Positions 16,671-25,863 of a stretch of 64,000 nucleotides of DNA are shown one piece after another. The position numbers and the translations under genes were made by a program. This stretch comes from JBBSEX01 sp038239345 (lineage in GTDB: Bacteria; Acidobacteriota; Terriglobia; Bryobacterales; Bryobacteraceae): positions 186,001 to 250,000 of the forward strand of contig JBBSEX010000001.1 of the NCBI GenBank assembly GCA_038239345.1, in the 5' to 3' direction. Under the pieces are notes generated by a model. It saw only the letters and a program-made list of their open reading frames with translations, was not told the DNA's origin and did not search any database. Position 1 is the stretch's first letter, and every line of letters begins with the position of its first letter.

Positions 16671-19600
16671 ATGCTAGTGCCTTGTTTTCACTTCTGCGTG
16701 GCCAAAATCCGGCTCCTGGCGATATTATGCCTGCTGGCGGCGGCGATGTATGGGCAAGCTTCGCGGGCCAGCTTGTTTGGACGCGTAGCCGATCGTAGCG
16801 ATGCCGGTATACCCGGGGCCCGTGTCCGCGTCATCCGCATCGATACCAACGAAACGTTCGAAGTCTACAGCGATACGGCGGGTTTCTATTCGTTTCCGTT
16901 CCTGAATGCCGGTGTCTACAATGTGCAGGTAGCGTTGATCGGCTTTAAAGGTTTGCGCCGTGAAGGCGTGGTGCTCCAAACCGATGACACTCTGAACCTG
17001 ACCCTGAAACTGGAAGTCGGCGATGTGAATGAGCATGTCACCATCGCCGCCGATACAGAGCGCCTGGAGACGACAACGGCATCTCGCACGTATCGCTTCG
17101 ATCCGGTGAAGCTGAAGGACCTTCCTCTAATCGGACGGCAGGCCTACTCTTTAGTAGCGCTGACTCCGGGCGTGATTTTCACTCAGGAGCAGTTCGGCAC
17201 CACCGGTTTTGCCGGCCTCCACGGTTGGCAGACCGACGGCAAGTTCGTAATCAACGGAGGCCGCGAGGGCGTGAATCAGTTTCTGCTGAACGGCGCTCCA
17301 GTGAGCATGACCGGCCGCTGGCAATTCTCCCCCAGTGTCGACGCGATTCAGGAATTCAAAGTGATGATCAATACCTATGACGCGCAGTTCGGCCGCACCG
17401 GCGGCGGGACGGTGGTAACCACACTGCGCTCGGGGACGAACTACTGGCATGGCCAGACCTACGAGTATTTCCACAATGCTGTATTCGATGCCAATACTAT
17501 TCAGAACAATCTGGAAGGCGCGCCGCGCGGCAGGCACGACACGCATCAGTTCGGCGCGACTATCGGCGGACCGCTACGGCGCAATAAAGATTTTCTCTTC
17601 TTAAGCTTTGAAGGCTTTCATGAGATTGTTCCCTATCCCCTGGTGTCCAACACGCCGCCGGTAAATATTCGCGATGGACAGCACTTCAGCTCCTATGGAA
17701 TCAAAATTTACGATCCGCTTTCCACACACGAATGCGTGGACGGCGTGGATACGGCTCCGGGATCGAGATGTCTGGCCGCTTATATCCGGAATCCGTTCCC
17801 GGGCAGCGCGATTCCACTTAGCCGGATCAGTCCCATAGGCAAAGCGATAATCGCCTTGTATCCTGCGCCGAACGTTAAAGGGTTAACGCAGAATTACGTT
17901 GCCGGTGCGAATACCAGCCAATTTTTCTACAATCAGCCGCTGGGACGTTGGGATCATCTATTCAGCGATAAAGATCGAATTTCCGCTGTCTTCGCCGTTG
18001 AGCGGGGAGACGATAACAGTGCCACCAATGGCTTCCCCGGGGCGGCCGAGTTGGGCGATAACGTGGCCCACCGCCTGGACCAGAACTATATTCTTGAGTG
18101 GACGCACATCTTATCTCCGTCGCTGGTAGCCGACGTTCGATTTTCGTTTGGCCGCTTCACCGAATATTTTCCCAACAACACCGAAGGTGCTATTTCGCCG
18201 GCCGAATTAGGCATTCTCCAGTTGCCGCACCCGCCGGCGGTGCCCGATAGCGCCCCTAAAATCGATCTCGATTTATACAACTCCATCATCGGCAGCTCCT
18301 ATAGTTGGTCCACCCAAAATCAGTTCGACTTTCAACCGGGAATCATCCAGACCAAGGGCCGGCACATTCTGCATTATGGCTTTGAGTTTGCCTACAACGG
18401 AATGGGCAATGCCGGTTATGGCAGCGCTAACGGTCAATTTAGTTTTGATCGAAGTTGGACGCAGCAGTATGCCAATCGCGGGTCGGATACAAGCCGCAGT
18501 CAGGGTTCGCGAGATGGCAGCGGCATAGCCGACCTTTTACTGGGATATCCTTCCTCGGGGGTGGTCGACTACAACGAAAACTACTATCGGACCTGGCCCT
18601 ACTACGCCGCTTACTTTCAGGACAATTGGAAGATCAGCAAGAAGGTGACACTGAATCTGGGTCTGCGCTATGACGTGCAATTGCCGTTCGTCGAGCGCTT
18701 TAACCGGGTGAACGATGGATTCGATTTCACGGTGAAGAATCCGAATAGCGATAGCATCATCGCCAATTGGAAGCAGATAAAAGAGAGCTACGATGCCACC
18801 AAACCGAAGTACCTCTATCCGAATCCGCCCGCCGCGATCTACGGAGCTAAGCAATTCGCCGGCCCACAATCGCGGAGGCCCTACGATACCGATTGGACCG
18901 ATCTGCAGCCGCGCGTTGGAGTAGCGTGGGCTTTCCGGCCGAAGACAGTGCTTCGCGCCGGTGCTGGCATCTTCTATCGCACCGCGACGCAGCTGAATCA
19001 GAACGACGGCTTCAATCAGCGCACCGACTACGTAAGTTCCCGCGATGGCGGCCTGACTCCTTCCGCCGGACTCAGTGGCCCGTATTCGCTGCAGAATCCC
19101 TTTCCCAACGGCATTCAGGCGCCCACCGGATCGTCGCTCGGCGCGATGACCAACGCTGGAAGCCCCATCACCTTCGATGGCCGTCAGCGCCCCATTCCCC
19201 GCACCTATGAATACTCATTTGGATTTCAGCGGGAGTTGCCTTGGGGCATCATGGCGGAAATGAACTACTCCGGCAGCCAGACCGTGCATGACTCGATGGC
19301 GGTGGCTCTGGACAACGTAAGTTACGCTCAATTGCAGAAAGGCCAGAAGGATTCGTCCTATCTTAGCCGACGGCTCCCCAACCCGTTTAGCGGCATTCTT
19401 TCGCAGGATTCCGATCTAGGCAGCGGGTCTTTAATCACTGCCTATAACCTGCTGCGGCCCTATCCGCTTTATGACGGCGTTACCCTGACAACGGCGCCCT
19501 GGGCCCATTATCGTTACGATTCACTGCAAGTAATGGCGGAGCGCAGAGTTGCCGATTTGTCGGCCGCCGGTGTCTTCACCTTCCTGCTCTCTTACACATT

Positions 19601-20201
19601 CTCGAAGTCGTTCGCCACCGATCACCGTTTGAATCCCTGGAACCTCGACGAGAAACCGATTCACGAACTGAGCGCTTTGGATAAACCACAGGTCTTTGCT
19701 TTTACCGGACTGTGGGATTTGCCGTTTGGTTGGGGGCGCCATTATTTCGCCGACGTCGGACGTTCCACCGGAGCTTTCGTTAACGGCTGGGCCGTCGATT
19801 GGATTCTCACCTATAGTTCCGGCTATCCGGTGAACGTTCCCGATGCGATTTATGGCTGCGGAAGCTACGATGCGGTGGGCGGCCAAACCGCCGATCAGTG
19901 GTTCAATAACGATCCCAAGTGCTACAAGGCGCGCACGCCTTACAGCCTCATCACCAATCCCGATCGATTCTCAACCATTCGCAATCCAACCGCGCCGCAA
20001 CTGGATTTATCGGTTGAGAAGACTCTCTGGTTCGGCGAACGGTATAGTGTGCAACTGCGCGGCGAATCGTTCAATGTGACGAATACGCCAATCCGGCCGG
20101 CTCCGAATACCAACTACAAGGATCCGCGCTTTGGGCAATTGCCGATTCAGCAGAATAATTTTCCGCGATATATTCAACTGGCCGCAAAATTCGTCTGGTA
20201 A
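16671..20201 (+). CDS. TonB-dependent receptor-like outer membrane protein with carboxypeptidase regulatory-like domain
   Basis: The 1176-residue protein has a signal peptide (AILCLLAAAMYGQA), then a CarboxypepD_reg/Cna-B-like beta domain at about 30-125 (SLFGRVADRSDAGIPGARVR, DTAGFYSFPFLNAGVYNV). A plug-like domain follows at about 140-260, with LPLIGRQAYSLVALTPGV. The rest is a large beta-barrel that repeatedly shows paired aromatic strands such as YAAYFQDNWKISKKVTLNLG. This is the expanded acidobacterial family of presumed glycan or metal-chelate importers. No TonB box is obvious. The substrate is unknown and no SusD-like partner is adjacent. Confidence 0.9.
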   Translation: MLVPCFHFCVAKIRLLAILCLLAAAMYGQASRASLFGRVADRSDAGIPGARVRVIRIDTNETFEVYSDTAGFYSFPFLNAGVYNVQVALIGFKGLRREGVVLQTDDTLNLTLKLEVGDVNEHVTIAADTERLETTTASRTYRFDPVKLKDLPLIGRQAYSLVALTPGVIFTQEQFGTTGFAGLHGWQTDGKFVINGGREGVNQFLLNGAPVSMTGRWQFSPSVDAIQEFKVMINTYDAQFGRTGGGTVVTTLRSGTNYWHGQTYEYFHNAVFDANTIQNNLEGAPRGRHDTHQFGATIGGPLRRNKDFLFLSFEGFHEIVPYPLVSNTPPVNIRDGQHFSSYGIKIYDPLSTHECVDGVDTAPGSRCLAAYIRNPFPGSAIPLSRISPIGKAIIALYPAPNVKGLTQNYVAGANTSQFFYNQPLGRWDHLFSDKDRISAVFAVERGDDNSATNGFPGAAELGDNVAHRLDQNYILEWTHILSPSLVADVRFSFGRFTEYFPNNTEGAISPAELGILQLPHPPAVPDSAPKIDLDLYNSIIGSSYSWSTQNQFDFQPGIIQTKGRHILHYGFEFAYNGMGNAGYGSANGQFSFDRSWTQQYANRGSDTSRSQGSRDGSGIADLLLGYPSSGVVDYNENYYRTWPYYAAYFQDNWKISKKVTLNLGLRYDVQLPFVERFNRVNDGFDFTVKNPNSDSIIANWKQIKESYDATKPKYLYPNPPAAIYGAKQFAGPQSRRPYDTDWTDLQPRVGVAWAFRPKTVLRAGAGIFYRTATQLNQNDGFNQRTDYVSSRDGGLTPSAGLSGPYSLQNPFPNGIQAPTGSSLGAMTNAGSPITFDGRQRPIPRTYEYSFGFQRELPWGIMAEMNYSGSQTVHDSMAVALDNVSYAQLQKGQKDSSYLSRRLPNPFSGILSQDSDLGSGSLITAYNLLRPYPLYDGVTLTTAPWAHYRYDSLQVMAERRVADLSAAGVFTFLLSYTFSKSFATDHRLNPWNLDEKPIHELSALDKPQVFAFTGLWDLPFGWGRHYFADVGRSTGAFVNGWAVDWILTYSSGYPVNVPDAIYGCGSYDAVGGQTADQWFNNDPKCYKARTPYSLITNPDRFSTIRNPTAPQLDLSVEKTLWFGERYSVQLRGESFNVTNTPIRPAPNTNYKDPRFGQLPIQQNNFPRYIQLAAKFVW

Positions 20202-20217
20202 CGTTCCCCCAACAGCG

Positions 20218-21450
20218 CTACCGGGAGGCCTGCGAGCCCGCACTGTCTTCACCGGGCCGGCGCACGATAAACGGGACAATGGAGCTGACTAACATGATTC
20301 CGGCGATAATATACAGCGCTTGGCCATAGTGTCCCGTGCTCTGCCGCAGATTGGCGATCAATAGCGGACCGAGGGCGCTGCCGAACCCCCAGGCAGTCAG
20401 CATTAAACCGTAGATCGAGCCGACGTCCTTCGTTCCAAAGTAGTCGGCGCAAAACGCAGGCATCGTGCCGAATCCGCCGCCATAACAGAGAAGCACGATG
20501 AACGCCAAAGCCGTGAATAGCGCAAAATGGGTAACTCCCGGCAGGATGAAAAGCACCAGTGCCTGAATCAGAAACATCGCCAGGAAAACCCAGCGGCGTC
20601 CGATAATATCCGATAGCCAGGCCCAGAGGAATCGGCCCGCGCCGTTGGCGATCGAAATAATACCAACCAAACCGGCGGCGACCGCGGCGGTTACGCCCGT
20701 AATTTCCTGGGTCATCGGGGCAGCCTGAGAAATAATGGAAATTCCGGCTGACACATTTAAGAACAAGATTAACCAAAGGGCATACCATTGCCAGGAACGG
20801 AGCGCTTCGGCGAGCGTAAAATCGCGTCCAGCACCCGAGGCCGACACCGCCGGCTTCGTCCATCCTTCGGGGCTATAGCCGGCCGGGGGATCGGAAATGA
20901 AGAGCGCCGACCCGGTGACCAGCACCAGATAGATCACTCCCAAAACCGCAAAGGTGTTCAAAACTCCAATGGACTGGATGAGTCGCGTGGCGATAGGAGC
21001 TGTTACCAGGGCGCCAGCGCCAAACCCGGCAACAGCGACCCCCGTAATGAATCCCCGCCGGTCGGGAAACCACTTCACCAGGGTCGCCACCGGAACGATA
21101 TAGCCAAACCCGATGCCGATGCCAGCGATCAATCCGTAGGTGGCATAGAGAACCCAAAGGCCTTGATCGGAGAACCGCGCCAGCATCACACCCAGGCCGT
21201 AGAGGATCCCCGAGGTGATCCCAACAATCCGCGGACCCTTGGCTTTCATCCACAATCCACCGGCAAATGCCGCCCAGCCGACAGTGAAGACCGCAATCGT
21301 AAAAGTTAGAGTGACCTCGGAAATACTCCAGCCGAATGCTTTAACAAGCGGCGTCCGGAAAACGCTCCAGGCGTAAATTGCGCCAAGCGCCACCTGCATC
21401 ACGACTCCAGCTACGGCGATAGTCCAGCGATTCCGGTGGGCTTGCGGCAT
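20218..21450 (-). CDS. MFS transporter, OFA (oxalate/formate antiporter) family
   Basis: The 410 residues form 12 predicted transmembrane helices. The N-terminal VVMQVALGAIYAWSVFRTPL is strongly typical of the OFA subfamily, as are GFGYIVPVATLVKWFPDRRG in the helix 4-5 region and CYGGGFGTMPAFCADYFGTK in the second half. Members exchange oxalate/formate or carry other monocarboxylates across the inner membrane. No oxalate decarboxylation genes lie nearby, so the substrate stays open. It is convergent with the TonB-type receptor gene, with a 16-bp gap. Confidence 0.88.
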   Translation of the reverse strand: MPQAHRNRWTIAVAGVVMQVALGAIYAWSVFRTPLVKAFGWSISEVTLTFTIAVFTVGWAAFAGGLWMKAKGPRIVGITSGILYGLGVMLARFSDQGLWVLYATYGLIAGIGIGFGYIVPVATLVKWFPDRRGFITGVAVAGFGAGALVTAPIATRLIQSIGVLNTFAVLGVIYLVLVTGSALFISDPPAGYSPEGWTKPAVSASGAGRDFTLAEALRSWQWYALWLILFLNVSAGISIISQAAPMTQEITGVTAAVAAGLVGIISIANGAGRFLWAWLSDIIGRRWVFLAMFLIQALVLFILPGVTHFALFTALAFIVLLCYGGGFGTMPAFCADYFGTKDVGSIYGLMLTAWGFGSALGPLLIANLRQSTGHYGQALYIIAGIMLVSSIVPFIVRRPGEDSAGSQASR

Positions 21451-21521
21451 GCTTGCCTCTTTCTAGGCATACAGATGGAAACGGCGGCGAGGGGTTTCAA
21501 AACCTTTGCCGCCTTGCCCAT

Positions 21522-22370
21522 TTACTGTACCGGAAGCGTGGCGACGCGGCTATCGGCGAAGGCGGAGGTGATTTGAATATCGAGCGCGCCTGCCGGAAGA
21601 TCGGTCGGCAAGCGAAGATTCACTTGATACAGCCCCACAAAGCCTGGCGCCAGACCGGAGAAGTAAAGTGTGCAGCTTTCACCGGCAACGAGAATCCTGA
21701 ATGCATCTTGTGTATACGCCAGCGGGTTGTACGGCGCTCCATATCCGTCCACCAAGGCAAGCGATAGTGGACCAAGCCCGGTGGTATACAGAGTAAGAAC
21801 GTCGCCCGGGTTCGCGGGATTGCTGGGACCGATCAACGATCCATCGACGGCGTCCACGGCAACGGCATACGAGCCGTTGTAAACGAAAATACCCGGATCC
21901 TCGGTAAAGGAATCCGTCTGGATGGAGGCTACGTGGGCATCGCCATTGTACACATCCACAAGGCCCGCGCCGGATCCTGTCGGGGTGTCGTAGGGAACCT
22001 GGAAGCTGATAATATCCTGCCCGTTAGCGTAAGCGACACTAAAGAGGGGGGCAAACACTCCGTTTACCAGAACCGTCACGCCGCCAAGCTTATTCGGCAG
22101 CGGATCCGTACCGGCAAGCACCACGCCTGTTACGCTCGATAGGTCTGTACCGACAACCGTCGCCAGACCGCCGGGACTGATTCCCACCTCGTAGCTGGCG
22201 GCGTTCACCACGACCGGATCACCAGCGGCCTTGGGCGACGGTTTGACAGCGTTTTTTCGCTCCCGGTAGAAGTGCGTCTTAGGTTGTTTTGCCACCTTTT
22301 CCGGCGCTGCGGCCAGAGCACTGACTGCGACTTGTCCAAGCAAAAGTAGAACGGAAATTGAGAATCTCAT
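21522..22370 (-). CDS. Secreted protein with TIGR03437 (Solibacter-type) domain
   Basis: The 282-residue protein has a signal peptide (MRFSISVLLLLGQVAVSALA) and a single domain beginning VVNAASYEVGISPGGLATVV. It continues through VTVLVNGVFAPLFSVAYANG, IISFQVPYDTP and LTLYTTGLGPL, and ends with VNLRLPTDLPAGALDIQI. These are the signatures of the TIGR03437 family, which is massively expanded in Solibacter and its relatives, usually as a C-terminal domain of extracellular proteins. Here it stands nearly alone. The function is unknown; the Ig-like fold suggests surface attachment or assembly. Confidence 0.88.
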   Translation of the reverse strand: MRFSISVLLLLGQVAVSALAAAPEKVAKQPKTHFYRERKNAVKPSPKAAGDPVVVNAASYEVGISPGGLATVVGTDLSSVTGVVLAGTDPLPNKLGGVTVLVNGVFAPLFSVAYANGQDIISFQVPYDTPTGSGAGLVDVYNGDAHVASIQTDSFTEDPGIFVYNGSYAVAVDAVDGSLIGPSNPANPGDVLTLYTTGLGPLSLALVDGYGAPYNPLAYTQDAFRILVAGESCTLYFSGLAPGFVGLYQVNLRLPTDLPAGALDIQITSAFADSRVATLPVQ

Positions 22371-22467
22371 CTATCTATTAGACACCGCGCGGGTAATTTT
22401 CTTTCCAGGATGAACCAGCTTTAACGAAATTTGAATCGACAGCTTCAAAGCCAAGGTCTAACGATGC

Positions 22468-23097
22468 ATGAAGATTTTGTTATTTGGAGCAACTGGGATG
22501 ATCGGTAAGCGGATCCTTGATGAGGCTTTGTCGCGCGGGCACGAGGTTGTGGCCATCCTCCGTGGCGGCGGGAATTTGTCGGAGCAAAAAGGTCTGCGCA
22601 TAGAGGCCGGAGATATCTTCAACCGGGCCAGTGTCGCGGCAGCCGCGGCTGGCAGCGATGTTGTTATCAGCGCATTCGGACCGGGCAGCCAGCCTGAGCG
22701 GTTGCTCGATGCTACCCAAGCGCTGATCGAAGGCGTGCGCGAAGCTGGCGTCAGGCGCTTGATCGCCGTCGGAGGCGCAGGTAGTTTGGAGGTAGCTCCG
22801 GGCGTTCGCCTGATAGACACGCCAGACTTCCCCGCAGCCTGGAAGACAATCGCCGCCGCTCATAGCGACGCTTTGGAAATCTATCGAAAAGTAACCGATT
22901 TGGATTGGACAAGCTTAAGCCCGGCGGCCTTTATCGAGCCAGGTGAGCGAACGGGACGATATCGGACATCGAAGGACACCCTGCTTACCGCCGAGAATGG
23001 CGAGAGCCGCATCTCCGCCGAAGACTTCGCTATTGCCGTCCTCGATGAGGCGGAAACTCCGAAGTTTCCCCGTCAGCGCTTCGGCGTCGCCTATTAA
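22468..23097 (+). CDS. NAD(P)-binding oxidoreductase (NmrA/SDR-like)
   Basis: The 209-residue Rossmann protein begins MKILLFGATGMIGKRILDEA with the GxxGxxG dinucleotide motif. It continues with IEAGDIFNRASVAAAAAGSD and VRRLIAVGGAGSLEV, the pattern of the atypical SDR / NAD(P)H-binding family (YwnB- or BlvrB-like). It lacks the YxxxK site, so it may be a flavin or quinone reductase or a redox sensor. It precedes the flagellar operon by about 150 bp and is probably independent of it. Confidence 0.85.
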   Translation: MKILLFGATGMIGKRILDEALSRGHEVVAILRGGGNLSEQKGLRIEAGDIFNRASVAAAAAGSDVVISAFGPGSQPERLLDATQALIEGVREAGVRRLIAVGGAGSLEVAPGVRLIDTPDFPAAWKTIAAAHSDALEIYRKVTDLDWTSLSPAAFIEPGERTGRYRTSKDTLLTAENGESRISAEDFAIAVLDEAETPKFPRQRFGVAY

Positions 23098-23100
23098 CAC

Positions 23101-23115
23101 ACGAGAACTTCTCGT
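23101..23115. promoter_or_regulatory. Perfect 7-bp inverted repeat upstream of flgB
   Basis: The arms ACGAGAA and TTCTCGT flank a single C. The site lies in the gap between the oxidoreductase stop and flgB, so it could be an operator for the flagellar operon. No regulator can be named from the sequence. Confidence 0.35.
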
Positions 23116-23139
23116 CGCTCCCCCCACTGTATTACGCAA

Positions 23140-23160
23140 GGGTATCCCAAATTGGGACCC
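23140..23160. terminator. Hairpin between oxidoreductase gene and flgB
   Basis: TCCCAA and TTGGGA pair around one A and the stem extends as GGG/CCC with a two-base bulge. It could end the upstream transcript, but no T tract follows, so an operator role is equally possible. Confidence 0.35.
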
Positions 23161-23195
23161 ATCTTGATCGCCAGACCCCTGAATCTGTTCCGGAT

Positions 23196-23210
23196 CGGAA
23201 CGAATTTGGC
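23196..23210 (+). promoter_or_regulatory. Candidate sigma-54 (-24/-12) promoter for the flagellar operon
   Basis: The bases CGGAACGAATTTGGC have GG at 23197-23198 and GC at 23209-23210 with the required 10-bp spacing, and keep the A-C-G of the -24 box. The -12 element departs from the TTGC consensus. Transcription would start near 23222, about 28 bp before the flgB ATG. Sigma-54 control of flagellar rod genes is common in other phyla. Confidence 0.35.
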
Positions 23211-23249
23211 CTTTTTCGCGATGGCGGTCAAGCTGCATGGAGAGAGTGC

Positions 23250-23585
23250 ATGATAGACCAAACGTCGGCAAAACTCGGACGTTATATGGATCTGCTGGCC
23301 ACCCGGCAGAAACTGGTAGCGGCCAATATCGCCAATGCCGATACGCCAGATTACCGGACGAAAGACATCGACTTTCAGGCGGAGTTCGCCAGCTTGACCC
23401 AGGGCACGCCGAGGGTGATCGAAGCTGGTGGCTTGCAGGTGAAAAACGACGGCAACGATGTCAGCATCGACCGCGAGGCGCGCCTTCTAGCCGAGAACGC
23501 CATCCGCTTCAATCTCGCGGCAACTCTCATGAAGTCTCAAGTAAAGTCGATCAAGGCGGCCATCGACGAGGGCAAGAACGGATGA
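23250..23585 (+). CDS. flgB: Flagellar basal-body rod protein FlgB
   Basis: The 111-residue protein has the FlgB N-terminal signature, with MDLLATRQKLVAANIANADT followed by PDYRTKDIDF and ARLLAENAIRFNLAATLM near the C-terminus, the paired helices of axial rod proteins. It forms the proximal rod in the periplasm. The ATG at 23250 is preceded by GGAGAG. It is the first gene of the flagellar operon and overlaps flgC by ATGA. The length is slightly shorter than the usual 130 or so residues. Confidence 0.93.
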   Translation: MIDQTSAKLGRYMDLLATRQKLVAANIANADTPDYRTKDIDFQAEFASLTQGTPRVIEAGGLQVKNDGNDVSIDREARLLAENAIRFNLAATLMKSQVKSIKAAIDEGKNG

Positions 23586-24010
23586 GCCTCTTTTCCGCTC
23601 TTTCCGTCAGCGCGTCGGGGATGTCGGCTCAACGCACGCGAGCCGAACTGTTGGTGGAGAACCTGGCCAACGCCGAAACAACGCGCACGCCGGACGGGGG
23701 TCCGTACAAGCGCAAAGACGCTATTTTCACCACCACGAATCAGACGTCGCCATTCGCCAGCGTCTTTGAGAACGAGATCGCTTCCGGCGTGGGAGTATCG
23801 GACATTATCGAGGATACGCGAGACCCCGAGAAGCGGTATCTTCCCGGCCATCCCGACGCCGACAAGGACGGTTACGTCGCATTCCCACGCGTCAATCCGG
23901 CCGAAGATATGGTGGACCTGCTAACGGCATCGCGCGCCTACCAAGGCAATGTATCGGCGATGACGGCCATAAAAGACATGATCAACCACTCGATTGACCT
24001 ACTCCGATGA
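23582..24010 (+). CDS. flgC: Flagellar basal-body rod protein FlgC
   Basis: The 142 residues begin with FSALSVSASGMSAQRTRAEL and continue with VENLANAETTRTPDGGPYKR, the Asn-Ala-rich axial motif. They end with MVDLLTASRAYQGNVSAMTA, the conserved C-terminal helix of rod and hook proteins. FlgC forms part of the proximal rod with FlgB and FliE. The start overlaps the flgB stop and the stop overlaps fliE, both as ATGA. An in-frame upstream extension to 23237 exists only because flgB is open in that frame. Confidence 0.94.
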   Translation: MSLFSALSVSASGMSAQRTRAELLVENLANAETTRTPDGGPYKRKDAIFTTTNQTSPFASVFENEIASGVGVSDIIEDTRDPEKRYLPGHPDADKDGYVAFPRVNPAEDMVDLLTASRAYQGNVSAMTAIKDMINHSIDLLR

Positions 24011-24297
24011 CAATTAATCCAGTTTCTTCGGCATTACCTATCATCGCGCCTGTTGCTGTCGGATCCACCGATAAGTCTGGGACTTTTCAAGCGGTGCTTT
24101 CGCAGGCCATCGATACCGTGGAGGGTTACGGCCGGGCCGCGGAGCAGAGCATCGACCGTCTACTTTCCGGAGAAGGCGAAGACATCCACCGCACAGCCAT
24201 GGCCACCCAGCAAGCGGACCTTTCCTTCAACTTGTTTATGCAGGTTCGAAATAAAGTTGTCTCGGCATATCAAGAAGTAATGCGCATGCAGCTTTGA
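24007..24297 (+). CDS. fliE: Flagellar hook-basal body complex protein FliE
   Basis: The 96-residue protein has the FliE C-terminal core TAMATQQADLSFNLFMQVRN followed by KVVSAYQEVMRMQL, the conserved amphipathic helix with the EVMRMQ ending. FliE joins the MS ring to the rod and is exported early by the flagellar type III system. It overlaps flgC by 4 bp, and a 14-bp gap separates it from fliF. Confidence 0.94.
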   Translation: MTINPVSSALPIIAPVAVGSTDKSGTFQAVLSQAIDTVEGYGRAAEQSIDRLLSGEGEDIHRTAMATQQADLSFNLFMQVRNKVVSAYQEVMRMQL

Positions 24298-24311
24298 TGT
24301 AAGCCCTCCGC

Positions 24312-25863
24312 ATGGATCAGCTCAAACAAATTTTAGCCCGGCTCTCGTTGCGCCAAAAGATAACGATCGTGATTTCGGCTCTCGCCGTGATCGGGGCGAT
24401 CGTTGGACTTTCGCATTGGAATCGCGAGCGCGACTTCAAGCCGATATTCACCGGGCTAGCCTCGGAAGATGCCGGCGCGATGGTAGCAAAAATTCGCGAG
24501 TCGGGTGTGGAATATCGCTTGGCCGAGGGTGGCAGTGCGATTCTCGTCCCTTCGGGCCGCGTGGCTGAGCTGCGCCTGCAATTGGCCGTTGCCGGTTTGC
24601 CGAAGTACGGATGTGGAACAGGCTCGCGTTCACGTTACATTTCCGAAGGACTCGGTGTTCTTGGAGTCAAAGCAACCGGCAAAAGCAAGTGTCCTAATAA
24701 AGCTCAAGCCGGGGGGGAAGCTTTCTCCCCAAAACGTCGTGGCGATTGCCCATCTTGCCGCTAGCGCCGTGGAAGGGCTGACGCCAGAGGCGGTCTCCGT
24801 ACTCGATATGCGCGGCAACCTGTTGAGCCATCCGCGGAAGAATCAAGGGGATGCCAGCGACATATCCGATTCGGCTCTGGAATACCGGCAGCAAGTGGAA
24901 AAGGACTTATTACTAAAGATCAATTCGACACTCGAACCCATGATGGGTGTGGAGAAATTCCGCGCCAATGTCTCCGCCGATTGCGATCTCACCAGCGGTG
25001 AGCAGAGTGAGGAGACTTACGATCCGACTCGCTCCGTAATGACGACCTCTCAGCGTACCGAAGACTCAACCAGTGCGGCGACGGCTTCGGGGATTCCCGG
25101 ATCGGCATCCAACCTGCCGCGTCCACCCGCACGGCCATCCGCCGGAAGCGCCGGTTTTGTCCGACGAACTGAGAACGTGGCCTACCAGTCCAGCCGTACC
25201 GTGAAGCATTTGAAACTACCGCAGGGAACTATTAAGAGGCTGTCGGTATCGGTGCTGGTCGATCAGAACGTCCGTTGGGAAGGATCGGGAGCGAAAGCGA
25301 AGCGCATCATAGAGCCACCTTCGGCCGAAAAACTGAAGGTTATTCGCGAAGTTGTGGCGGGTGTGGCCGGCATTCTGCCCGATCGAGACCTGCTGGTGGT
25401 GGACACGTTTCCCTTTGAATCCACGCTCAATGCCGAGCCTCTGCCGATCACGCTTCCCGTCATCGGCGTCCCCGACACCTGGCTGCGGAAACTGTTGACC
25501 CAGCCGACGCTGCCTGTTATCGCCGGAATCGGCGTGGGAGCAATCCTCGCTCTGGCGGTGATTGTCATCGTGGTGATGCGCCGCTCGGCGACCAAAGTAG
25601 AGATTGCGGCGGCGATCCCACCGGCCAAAGCAGCCAAGGAAGCGATCGAGGGGCCCGATAGCCGCGAAGTAATGGATGCCGCTTTGACGGAACGGGCGGC
25701 GCTGCAAGCGGCGATGGATGCCGAGACTCTAGGATCGCTGAAGCTGCCCGAAGTCACCAGCAAGAAGGCCGAGGTGCTTGCTAAATACATCAGTTCCGAA
25801 GTCAAGAAAGACCCCGAATCGATGGCCCATATCATCAGGACCTGGATAAATGCAACCGAATAG
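24312..25863 (+). pseudogene. fliF: Flagellar MS-ring protein FliF, broken by internal deletion and frameshift
   Basis: The 5' part encodes 98 good FliF residues: MDQLKQILARLSLRQKITIV, one transmembrane helix, and the ring-building motif ending LRLQLAVAGLPK at 24605. The frame then changes: homology resumes as STDVEQARVHVTFP from 24604 in another frame and runs to 25863. That part includes the long periplasmic domain, the second transmembrane helix (IAGIGVGAILALAVIVIVVM) and the FliG-binding tail. Intact FliF proteins have about 40 residues between these two points (the GGxVGFELxD ... NYQRALEGEL segment), which are missing. As read, the gene yields only a 150-residue truncated product. Assembly error is possible because every downstream gene is intact. 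Confidence 0.88.

Noticed and set aside
20788..21309. A 173-residue plus-strand frame inside the OFA transporter
   Set aside because: It is antisense to membrane helices and rich in Arg/Asp/Gly, as expected for the complement of a hydrophobic gene.
23237..24010. A 257-residue frame that would extend FlgC upstream
   Set aside because: The first 115 residues are an out-of-frame reading of flgB; the true flgC start at 23582 overlaps the flgB stop.
24590..24620. Programmed ribosomal frameshift in fliF
   Set aside because: No slippery heptamer is present and about 40 codons are missing at the junction, so a frameshift alone cannot restore the protein.
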